A program made the position numbers and the translations under genes. The notes beneath the pieces are model-generated. The model was not told the origin of the DNA and did not search any database. It was given only the letters and a program-made list of their open reading frames with translations. DNA of 64,000 nt from NCBI GenBank assembly GCA_006937955.1, contig SSNP01000029.1, positions 4,272,336 through 4,336,335 on the forward strand, in the 5' to 3' direction. This stretch comes from Pachypanchax playfairii (taxonomy: Eukaryota; Chordata; Actinopteri; Cyprinodontiformes; Aplocheilidae). Position 1 is the stretch's first letter. Each line of letters opens with the position of its first letter. Positions 11,260 to 22,109 of this stretch are shown piece by piece.

Positions 11260-14200
11260 TTAAGTGTGCGCTGGAGAAACTTTTGTCGTCTCGTCTCTTT
11301 GCAAAGGGAAAATGTCTGTGATCCAGTATTTGAACAGCAAAACAACCGCTGTGGTTTCCTCTGTAACACAAAGAGACAGAAACACTTCAGTTACTGCTGA
11401 CATACAAGAACTTTTTAACAAAGCCGTCTTGTTGTATTTTAAGTACATCAAAATCTTCACATTTGCCTCCTGCACACTAATTCACACAGATCCTCCATCC
11501 AACAAGAAGGAATCTTATTTTACTTATTCTTGAAAAGTTGGAGCTCGACTTCGCCAGAATATGCTTCAAGGAAATCCGTTTTAAATCTGCTCCTTAGGTT
11601 TTGTAATTGCCCCACTAGGGGGTAGACGGACTGAGGAGAGCTTTGGAAAATTCACCTGAAGGGCTTTAAAAGCACGCATGCACGTGGATTACCTCCTGCA
11701 TGACTGTGACTGTGGCTTATGTTGGAGTACAAAACGTACTTTAAATTAAAGGTAGATTAAATATTACTTTGAAGTTAGATGTGGTGAAAAATCAGGCTGA
11801 ATAATGTAACCTAAAAAAGACACAAAACTCAAATCTGGACAAACTGTTTATCTGATCAGATTAACGTTTGAATAGAAGTGTGACTCGTATAACATGATGA
11901 GACTTGAGCAGTGGAGGGAGTTAAAAATGTGTAAGACTGATGTGGAACATGTGTGTGTGTGTGTGTGTGGAGGGGGTCTACAGTGAACTCTGTCATTTCA
12001 AGGACAAACATCTCTTTGTGGCCAAGATGCACTGGTTTAATAACCCTTAAAGGTTCTATTGATCCTGTTCCAGCACAACAAATGCACAATCTCTGCAGAA
12101 CAGAAGGTGTCTGGACATGCACGAGATGAAACATGTTTTGGGGGTCACCTGTGAGTGAGACGGACAAGATCAGCTCTGGATTGTGCTTGTTGTGCGCAGG
12201 CAAGAACAGGAAAAGACCAATGAAGACAAGCAAGGGCAGGTTATAAATGTCTGAGTGTACAAGCCAGGGCAGACTGAGGCATGTATTAACCTGCAGGGAC
12301 AGTGTGGAGCAGGTTCCAGCAGCAATAAACAACCATCATTTCATATGAGCCTCCAATTAGCCTGTTTTCATAACAAATGGCTAATAGTTCCAGGAAAAGA
12401 CATTTTAACCACCTGCAGACATGATGGTGTTGTTGTTGAGCTCCGTCAATGCTTTTTCAAGACTCTCTGTCTCTTTCTGTTGAACAAATGACTTGAGACA
12501 AAACAGCTGCTTCAGGACAGAGTTGGGCTTGTTTCCACTCGCTATGCGGGTCAGGAGGTCGTCCATGACAGCAGACAGGTGGGGGTTCCTTACTGCACGC
12601 AGTGAGGCTGAAGAGGCACAGAGGAAATGAAACTGTTTGTTAAATAAGACATCAGCATCCTGTTCAGTGTCTTTACTGAAAGGTGGAGCTGACTAATATC
12701 TGTGTTCGTAGGAAACATCACTGACTGATTAAACACAGCTGATTGTAACCAGATGGTCTGTGTGGATTGATCATCTAACCAAATCACGTCATTTCACTTC
12801 AGGAAAAAACACAAATAAAATAACCAGGAAGCCCAGAAGATCAAAAAAGTGCAGGACAGTAGTTCCAGGGAAACAGAAAAAGGATTTAATCATTATTTAT
12901 GTGAATATTTACATGCTTCTATCAACATTTAGGATATTTGAAGTGTAACTGTGTGTATTTTAACAGAGATTACAGGATTAAGTCCATCGTCAATACTTAC
13001 AATCTGACTTATATATTTCTGCTGTTGTCCTCAGGAAGTCTGACAACTCAGCAGCTCTTCTCTTGTTATCTTCCTCGTCTTCGTCTTTATCTTTACGGTA
13101 GGTGAACTCTAGTGCAGCAGCTCTTGGCAACAGACCCATGGACAGCAGCTTCTCTTTGTGACGTTTCTTCTTCAGCTTTCTCTTCCTGTTCCTGCCAATG
13201 CGGTCTCCGCCCTCGTCTGCGGACACCTGTCTCGGATCCGAGCAGCACTCGTTCGCTGGAGTGTCACTTTTTTCACTGTTTACTTGCTTCCTTTTCCTTC
13301 TTCTTTTCCTCCTTTGCTCTCCTTCCTCATTTTGTTTATCCACTTCTTCACTGCTAAAGTTGACACTTTCACCTGCCAAAAAAACCCCAAAAAACTAGAC
13401 TTTACTAGCCTCGTAAAACAATTCAGAACATTTATTATTCTTATTTGTGAACATTTCTTAAAATATTTCATTTTGGGGTGGATTAAAATAATCCAGAAGT
13501 CAGTCTCAGCTTAAAATATAGCAACACTACCTAGAATTTACTCTCAAGTTTGTGCACACTTAATTTGATGAGCTCTTCTTCAGACAGACAAAAGTGGAAA
13601 CACAATCACTAAGTGTTAACCAGCCTCTGTTTTGCATTCAAACTCCCCTCAATTAAAAACACAAACGATAGTTTCCATGAATGTTTCTCTTGGCTGAGAC
13701 AAAGACAATCAGCAAGCACTTTAATGCTTAAAAGAGGCAACCTGGAGACAAACCATGTTGACCATAAATCTCTGCTAGCTAAATGGTGCATAGCTCAAGT
13801 CCATAAAATAAAAAGTTTATGGTATACTATACCAGCTGGATCCTCATCACTATTTATGCTTTCAAGCTGGGGAAGAGCGACAGATTTATCCAAATGTATA
13901 TTGTAGTCTGGGGGAGGAGGAAGGACCGTATACATTCGGCGGGGTGGATTGGCTGCATCCTGCGTCTTTCTTGCATCTCCTGAAACAAATTTATTGAAGA
14001 CATTCAATCTGAATTCAAATGAGGAGGAACATGTGGAAGCAGTTACAGTTTTAATGTGATCTTACCCGACACAGCACTCAGTCCAGATGTTTTTCTTTCC
14101 CTGGAAGCTGTTTTGGCTTTAGACTCTGTGACAGGTGATGGGGTGCATTCTGTTCTTAATGTGGAAGTTGTATGATAGAGTTTCTGAAGAACTTTTGACT

Positions 14201-14710
14201 GAAACACTGTCAAAGCCAGACAAAAACAGTTAAAACTCGACTTTGAGACGAAGAGGCTTGTTTTTACCTTCAGGGAACGTTTGAATCTTTTTCGTTTGAT
14301 ACAAACTTGCAGAAAAGCAAAATAAATGTGTTGAGTCGATCGTGTAACTATTAGTTGAGAGCGTCCTCCTCCACACCTTGGGACTGACTGTCCTCCTTCA
14401 TCCGAAAGGCATGATTACATGAAGATCATGTGAAACCAGCTGTGTAACATTCTCAGCTGTTTTGAATGTCATCAACGTTTTAAATAAAAGGGGCTTGATA
14501 AATTAAACTTTAATTAGTATACTGAACAAGGGGAAAATGTCTCCCATTATTTGTCAGTGTAACACGTGCTTTTGTTTACAACATAGCACAGCAGCGAACA
14601 TGCTAGCTGCATTAGCGAGCTAGCTAGTTACACACCACACATATTTCTACGTAAATTTCTCCATTTTTTGTGGACAACACATAGTGCTCACCTTGTTTCC
14701 TGTGTGCCAT
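11260..14710 (-). CDS. erich1: Glutamate-rich protein 1 (ERICH1), complete, six coding exons
   Basis: Exons in transcript order: 14692-14710, 14066-14206, 13833-13979, 13001-13372, 12413-12607, 11260-11360. All have GT-AG borders and consistent phases, giving 324 residues. The start reads MAHRKQVFQSKVLQKLY, parallel to human MAAHRKHVFVEKVLQRL. The middle has a lysine/arginine-rich nuclear-signal-like stretch (NRKRKLKKKRHKEKLLSMG) followed by an acidic patch (KDKDEDEEDNKRR) and 'ELSDFLRTTAEIYKSD', matching the human 'LNFLKSTQEMY' region. The last exon ends 'LLFKYWITDIFPLQ', matching human 'FFSYWITHILP'. The protein is shorter than human (about 440 residues) mainly because the long Glu/Asp-rich repeat block is absent. 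The molecular function is poorly known; the basic stretch suggests a nuclear or nucleolar location (inference). Divergent dlgap2 upstream supports the identity by synteny. Confidence 0.93.
11612..11625 (+). promoter_or_regulatory. CTCF-like motif downstream of erich1 stop, within its last intron
   Basis: CCACTAGGGGGTAG has one mismatch to the CTCF core. It lies between the last two erich1 exons. Binding is not shown by sequence alone. Confidence 0.35.
11951..11969. repeat. Short (TG)n microsatellite in erich1 intron
   Basis: About nine TG units, read directly. Confidence 0.9.
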
Positions 14711-15765
14711 ATCGACATATCCAACTGATTTGTGGCAAGGAAGACGACTTTCAACGCTGCAGTTAAGTCGGTAAATATGCTAGCAAGCTAGCTTCAAATA
14801 GTAGGTTAAAAGAACTAGTTTCCTTTTCCCGTACGATTTCATGCAAAAATAAACATAACGCCATTACATTTCTTCATAGTAAAAGAGCCGACTAATTAGA
14901 TACAAAGGCGTTTAACAAACCAGACAAATATCGGAAGTTCTCCTGCGTTCCACAACTCCCCACTCCCACACGTGAGAAAGCATTGGAGAACTACAAAACT
15001 ACCCCTTCGCCAGTCTCCATTCCAACGTAGGCCGATTGAAAGTTGATTAGTTTTCAAAACAAAAAGAAAAATCAATCTCTTTGTTCTAGAGTAAAACCTA
15101 GGTCAGTTCAAACAAATACTCAAATCGGCATATGAATATGACTTCCTAGATACAACATTTTGGATAAAGCTGAGTTTAAAGTCTCGCTGCGCCAATTTCC
15201 ATTCAAACTAATAGCATTATAAAGTACATCCATTGTTTTCTTACAGATAAAGCTAAAATGGTCTTTACAGTGTACTAAACCTAAATGAGGTAAAATCACC
15301 ATTTAAATCGGCATTTGAATATAATCTATTTAGTGCATTTTTATGAGCTAAAAATAGGAATGTACACTCCCAATGACAAGGTCTTTTGATGTTAGCTACA
15401 AAAAAAGCTTAATAACAATGTGTACGACGAATTATGAAATGCACTTTAAAAATATGCTTAAGGCATTTGAGTTACTGTGTACTTGCAGCCAAATTGATCA
15501 AAACAAATATCAAATGTTAGAAGGATTGTGAGAGTGATTCAGCCAGTTAGAGCGCCCCGTGTGTTTAAACCCTGGAATAACAGCAGCTCGGGGCGTGCGC
15601 ACACCAAGCCAGCTGTAGGACGGGGTGTAATCGAGATCAGAATACTAAACAGGTACCTCATGGTTCAATACCAGCACCGGGCTGAGCTCAGATTTGCGCA
15701 CCCATCAAACTTGGCTTGGGACCTCAGCATGTGAGCGGGCTTTGCGGGAGGAGGATCCGCCCAGA
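14711..15765. promoter_or_regulatory. Head-to-head erich1/dlgap2 intergenic promoter region
   Basis: 1055 bp separate the two start codons. CpG and GC are raised at 15545-15630 and 15665-15765, next to the dlgap2 start, and CpGs are scattered at 14740-15010 on the erich1 side. This fits two promoters or one divergent promoter. Between them (15060-15500) the sequence is AT-rich. An upstream ORF at 15528-15734 would precede the dlgap2 ATG if transcription begins that far upstream. No TATA box is evident. Confidence 0.5.
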
Positions 15766-18700
15766 ATGTCAGCTCTGAAGAAGGTAATTCCCCTCTTTTT
15801 CTTTTTCCCATACCTGGATATTTAAATAAATCATGTTACAGTAAATATTTGGTTATTCAGTAGGTTTGAATTCAACTGACAAACGGACATGTGTATTAAA
15901 CAGTTTGGTTCCAAGATTTTGTTGCAAGTCTCACATGTAGTTACCAGATAAACAATCAAATGTGTTTTAATGTTTGCATTATTCACTTTTGCTTGCACAT
16001 GGAATTTAACCTCTTTCAATCTGCTGAAACCCTTCAATGTCCTCCCACTTACCTTTATCACTTGGTAAGAGGTTTGGATAAGGAGCATTTTTAAAGGAAT
16101 CCCTCTTTGCTTGGAGCTAACTTCTCAGATCATGTTTGATCTCCTGAAGATTCCTCCTTTTGTGCACAGTCACGTAATACTGTAAATGCTGTGCTGACTG
16201 TAGTCTCTGTGGGTGGATGAGCTTCACTGACTGTGTCTGACAGAGCTCTGTGCCCATGCAACCCTGGCAATCTTGAATGAAAGTGGCTCTCCCAGCAGCT
16301 TAACAGAAGCAGCTGTTTGATGACTGAGAGGTTTCGTAAAGAAAAGTATAAAAATGTGTGTGATTAAATATGCTACATAATGTTTTGGAGGGAATGTTTG
16401 CTCGAGTTATTATATTTACTGCCACTCATAATATGGGAATGTTGGTGTTGAGAGAGGTTAAAAATAAAAACTTCTTATTTTTTGTTGAAATCTTATTATT
16501 GCTGAGTGTTGGAGAAAAATAAATCATGTTCACTCTCAGTGCAGTTATAAGTGTTGGTGTCTCAGCTTCAGTTGATCCCTATGATTGAGTGACACAACAA
16601 GAAAGTTGTACAGAAAGCTCGGTTCAGCAGCGCCGCTGATTCCACGGTGAATGCATGACACTCAGCACGCAGTGAGTGACAAAGTGCTGCTGCCTGCACT
16701 CACATAGTCAGACATCATAATCAGAGAGGTACTAAAAATAGGGGCTATAGTCTTTGTGATGGTGTGGAAGCTCTGCGGAATTATTGCTGTTCATCCTCGT
16801 GTCTCAAAGCTCCTCTCTGCGTCTCCGCAGAGCTCCTGTTGTACATCCAACCTGTTTAATAATAATAAAGACTTTTACTTTTAGACAGTAATGGCCAGCT
16901 TTTCTTTAACGACTCACAGCTGCCTGCACTAATGTCAATAAAAATGTGCTTTGGGTTTTGCATTTTGAAGCCAATTCTGTTCCTGGAAAGTATGTTGACT
17001 TGATCTTTTATTAAGGATATTTACTTTATAATACAGATCTTAAAAAGTCTAAGCGTCTCATAAAAATGTAAGATTTATCGTTGCCTAAGTGGCAAAAAAT
17101 GCTACAGATCTGAGATCAGTGAGATGCAAATTTAATGACTAGATGAAATCAACGTGACAGCAAAGTCAGTATGAGTCTTTTTGCTTGGATGTTCAATATA
17201 AATGCATATTTAGCCAATTGTACAAAAAAATGGGGCAATTAGCAAGTGGACAGCTGTGATTCACTGCTGTAAGTCCCTGTGCAACTGAAAAACAATTTAC
17301 TTGTCACTTACCAGCTTTAGGGAGCCCTACATTTAATCTCAACCGCACAACACTTCCGCTCCATCAGGCACCTCACGCTGCCTTTGAACATTGTGTGATG
17401 TACATGAGGTGAAACATTTTTGCTCATCATTCCAGGTAATTTCTCAGCATATAAAAGAACAGGCTAATGAAGAACAACCACTTGAAGCAAATGAATACAG
17501 GACAAAAACAAATGGTGGTCGTTTGTCTAAGTCTTAGAAATATAATGAATATTTCTAAGACTTAGACAGACGTACACTTTTATGCAAACTAGAGTCAATA
17601 ACGAGAAGCTTGTGCAGACTTACTTGGTAATTTGAAGACAGCAAATTTAAACCCTTTGTTTATCTACATGTGACATGATGTTGATTTAAGGGGGAGAGAC
17701 AGTGGTTGTTTTATGCTGGTGTGTTTAAAAGGTAATGTTAAAGAATTGAGGAGGGCCTTTTCTTCATTCATTCATCATGACAAATGTGTTAGGCCTTTCC
17801 TTTGTCTGTGTCTCATTCCATTTTTTGCTCCTTTTCATTCACTTTAACACTTTCTGTCTTCACACTCAGTCTTTTTATTCCTTGTGTGTTCATCTCCCTT
17901 TATGCTCTTATTCATTTATTGATAAATGTTCCTGCACATCTGTAACAGTTTGAAGGGGTGCAGAGGGAGTGAAGGGGATTGATGGAACACTGCCTCATGG
18001 ATTAATAATGCACGACAGCCATGTGTGTGTGTATATATAAATACCTGCGTCAGTGTTTTCTCCCATTTGTTATTGTTAAGTTTAAGTGCAGTTACTGCTG
18101 CACTAAGTCGTGATTCCTTGCAATATTCCTCAGCCAATGAGTTTATTTCATGCATTTTAATTATAATCATTACAGCAGCTGCTAGATAGTTTACATGATG
18201 CAGAGATGAGTGGCCATGTGTTTTATCAGCTGCAAGGTTTAAAAATCCTCTGACAAGAGCCAAAATATATCTTCTTGTGTTTTTTTTTAAATTGTCCCTT
18301 GCTGCTTCCTGTATCTAATTGTTGTCTGTGCATGACAATTAAAATAGTTGTTGAATTTCCCTTGAAGAAGATGCATGTCCTATAATAATGTCATTGTTGA
18401 AATAAAAGCCCCACCCTTTTAGTAATGGATCCCACACTAATGACAGACTATCAAAGCAGTAGAGTTTCTGATCAGGGTGAGTGGAAAAAATTGATTACAC
18501 TCTAGTGAAACTCCTTTAATTACCTTAATGTAGTCAGGCTGTTTAATATATCTTACTAAGGCTATTTAGATGCCTAAGGTAATGGTTAAAAAAGAACACA
18601 AAAGAAGGAATAAGTTTTGATTTTAAGTGTAAAAACAGAAGCTGAATGAGAAAATTTGTATTTTTTTTCATCTGTAGGAGTTAAAGCACTTTTTGTTTTG

Positions 18701-21700
18701 TTCCTATTCAGTGTGGTACATTATTTCTGCTCGCCTTGACATTAAACAGTCTGATACACTCAGTGTCTGCTTTTCATTCTCAGTTTATTTTTCTATCTAA
18801 AATATCTGGGATTTTAAACCTTAACGTATCTAACACATCAGACTTTTTTAACCTCACTGTGGGCATGTTACTTTATGTTCTACCCTTACATTCAAAGCAA
18901 AGACATCACGTCATGTTATTCCATATGTGGCTCAATACATGGCTGTGATTTGCACCGTTTGCTTTGACATTTCAACTCCCATTTTTAACCTTCATTTATA
19001 TCCATCAGCACTTATTTGTATAGAACACAATCTGAAGAAGTGAAGTAAGTTCACACATTAACCTCATCGTAAGTTTGATAAAATTATTCAATTTTTGAAA
19101 TCAAGCAAACATAAAATTTAGAGGCATTTTCACTCAATAAATGTCAAAGGAGATGTTATACGAGACGGATAACTAGCCTGAGAATTCACAGTGGCAAATA
19201 TCAAAGTGCTTAAACAGTGACTTTTTTTCTAAAATGCTAACATTTCTCTCGTCTGCAGTTTGGCTGTAATCAGCTGAGCAAAACCTCATTACAAGATGTG
19301 TTAAACTTGTCCAGGTTGTTCAGTCCCTGAAGTGCAGACAGGAGCTCTGAAGTCATGTGACATCCAGCTGGCAGGCTCCAAACCAGCATAAATCATTCCA
19401 AAGTTTCTGCTTTTACAGTTTATAAAGAGTTAATAAGTCTCTGACTAGCAGCATTTGAAAATATATACGATACAAAAAGCTGTGATGTGTGAGAAGATAC
19501 AATAAATGCTATAGTAAGATGCAATACACAACAGTAGGCTAAGATACAATCATAAAATAAAATGCTGTCTTTAAAAGAGTTGAATATTTGAAGATAATTT
19601 GTCATCTATGATGTGATTTGAAATCAGATCCATGGGCCCCAAGTTTGATGTGTCATTCTGATCATGTGCCTCATTACACTGAGAATCATTTGTCTGCTGA
19701 GGTGTCATGTCAGCTGGGCTGAGAGTGAATCTCCTAAATCACTGCAGCAGTGCATTTCATTGCTTGAGTGGATCGGAAGTAGCAGATAGCCAGCAAGACA
19801 TGAATAGCTTTGAAATGCACTGGAGTGACTCTACTTCCTGTTCATGCTCTCAGATCTCCATCAGCTTACCAAGAGTTGCTTGCTACCCCTCAGCAGCAGG
19901 CGGTTAGATATCCTATTATACACTGCCACTTGTGATAATTGCCTGTACCGTGCAGATGCAGTGTGAGGAAATTAGTGGAGACTCTGTATGCCTGTGAGTG
20001 CTTGTGTGAGCTAAATCTGGCCCCGAGTATTTATTTCACAAATGCCCCTTTCTGATATCATCAGGAAAAGGCTGTGTTGTCCGCAGCATTGGCCCATGTG
20101 CGGCGTCATCAGCTGATTCTGACAAACTCGAGCTGAACACGTTCACAAAAATTTTAGCAAAAGATGCAACGAATTTGACAACGTTGTGGTAATTAGAAGT
20201 TTGAGAAGAATTTTTTGGTCGAGGTTTTTAATCATGTAACTGTATTTTGGTATATTTGGTATAACTGTATATTTGTATATCATGGATTCAACCACATGTT
20301 CAATTGTGAAGGCTGTTTGTCACACTCAGTCATCAGTCTCACAGTCCACATGGATTTGGTGACTACTATTTATGAGAAAATATAATTTTATAATCATTTT
20401 TGGAGAAAAACACAATATCCTAAATATCATAGTTATTTTGAAGCAGAAATGATTTCAGATTTGACTCTCATGTTGTTTCCGCTTGTCCTAGTTTTATGTA
20501 TCTTTGTGTCCATTATTGGGATACAGATCCTCTTAAAACCCCCTTCTTGTTCTCATTCCAAGTCTCAAAAAAGACAAACAGACACTCAAGGCCTTTTGTA
20601 CATGAACTTGGGAGTCTTGCTTTCAGAATCTAATCCCCTTTCAAGCTCAGTTGAGAAGTAAGTAACAAGAATATCCTTGACAGCTTGTTTTCCAGACTCC
20701 ACCACAAATCTATGCAAACCAGCCAGTAGCATCAGGGATGTCTGTATGTCTGATTCAGTACAAACTAACTGATGTGTTGACATCTCTGCAGAGCTATCAG
20801 TTTGTATCTGCATGTTGGTGCACAACCTGGATCAAAAAGCATGCAGAATAATGCAAATGTGCACATAAAAGTGCAAAAGGAATATAGGCCAATGCACACA
20901 AATTTGATTTTGGAAGTGATTAAAATCAGTATATTTTGCTATGTACCATCAATCTGTGTGGAAGGAGGACTACAGTAAATCTAGAGGCTTTTGTCTTGTG
21001 TGAATATTTTCTTTATAGCTTCCTGATTTTCCCCAAAGACGAGCCATTTGAGTTCACTTCTATTTTTACATCCATTCTTCCTTTCAGGAGGTGTTTTCAT
21101 ACGTACTCCCCTCGTTTATTAAAGGGAAAACTTATCAGATTTTCTTTAGTCAATCCCCAAGAGGAGAGAAATTACTTTGACAGACACGGAAGCTGAAGAT
21201 AACCAGAAAAGTGTCAACGTAAAGGAATGTAACTGTAATAAGAGGACAGAACTGAAGTGGAGAGAAAAGGTCTGTCTATATTACATGGAAGTCATTTTGG
21301 ACTGCAACGAGCCTGTCAGTCAGATTGAAAGGACTAATCAGCTTTATTAGCACCTGCTGATACACCTCATTGTTTCTATCTTTATCTTAGTTCACTGGGC
21401 TTTTTTCTACTAGATTTCTTGCCTATTTGTACCTTGTGAACGCTACTAATGAAATTCAGTGTCACAGCAAAGCAAATTAAACAGCATGAACTGCTCTGGT
21501 TTGCATGGTGATTATTTATAATGATGCAAAAATGTTTGCTTATATTTAACTTCATATCAGCTAAAGTTGTGGTGAACACCTCACAGATCTGATTGCATGC
21601 ATGAATTATTGATTAGTGTGACCTCCTCAGGCTTGTGCAATAATTAGCTGTTGTGTTTGCTGGCACAACAAAGCTGCTGGTGAAGCAAAAACAGCTTCAG

Positions 21701-22109
21701 GTCTTACAGTCTTTTCCCTTCTATGATCCGAGGAGTGCTTTGATATCATGCTTCTGCATTTTCAGACTATTATATTTACAATCAGATACTGTTTGTCCTG
21801 AATACGAGAGCTTGAAATGAATCTTGCACATGCACACACTGAATTCATCATTTAGTGCTTAAGAGTTTTAGATATACTTCTTTGATGTAGATGGTGTCAG
21901 AAATTAGTATATGTAGCTGGAGCTTTAAACGAAAGTCTCAGCATGTGTTTGTAGGTTTCTACTCCAATTTTCTTATCTATTTCTTCCTCTGTTGTCCCCC
22001 CGTCCACCCCCTAACCCACTCTCACTCCCCCGGTCCCTTGTTGTTTCCTGGAAGGTGCTGCCAGCCATACTGAAGAAGCACTGCTGTATCTTACCAGACA
22101 ACAACACAG
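15766..22109 (+). CDS. dlgap2: DLGAP2 (SAPAP2), first two coding exons; rest lies beyond the window
   Basis: Exon 1 is 15766-15783 and reads MSALKK, followed by donor GTAATT. Exon 2 is 22055-22109, after acceptor 'tttcctggaag', and reads VLPAILKKHCCILPDNNT plus one base (phase 1), with donor GTAAGG. As I remember it, human DLGAP2 begins MGTAQ then VLPGILQKHCCILPDRNT at the same exon junction; this near-identity is the basis of the call. The protein is a guanylate-kinase-associated scaffold linking PSD-95 and Shank at excitatory synapses. These exons encode only the extended N-terminus. The human third exon (ESQCTLCG...) and the large exon beginning MKGLSG were not found, so over 95% of the protein lies downstream of 64000. 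The annotated span includes the 6.27-kb first intron. Start choice: the only ATG in frame, in a GC-rich first exon next to erich1. Confidence 0.9.
15784..22054 (+). other. dlgap2: dlgap2 intron 1
   Basis: 6271 bp bounded by GTAATT and a pyrimidine-rich acceptor. It is AT-rich with no supported exon. The notable element is a perfect inverted repeat at 17524-17568. ORFs inside are short and lack coding character. Confidence 0.75.
17524..17568. repeat. Perfect 20-bp inverted repeat with 5-nt loop
   Basis: The left arm, 17524-17543, is the exact reverse complement of the right arm, 17549-17568, separated by 'aatga'. Each arm contains a near-palindrome (TCTAAGnCTTAGA), so the unit has dyad symmetry at two scales. 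The stem is too short for a normal microRNA precursor. It could be a recent foldback duplication or a small cruciform. Confidence 0.9.

Noticed and set aside
15540..15672. tRNA-like text: an A-box-like 'cagccagttagagcg' and a B-box-like 'ggttcaatacc'
   Set aside because: The boxes are about 120 bp apart, no cloverleaf can be drawn, and the stretch fits the GC-rich dlgap2 first-exon region.
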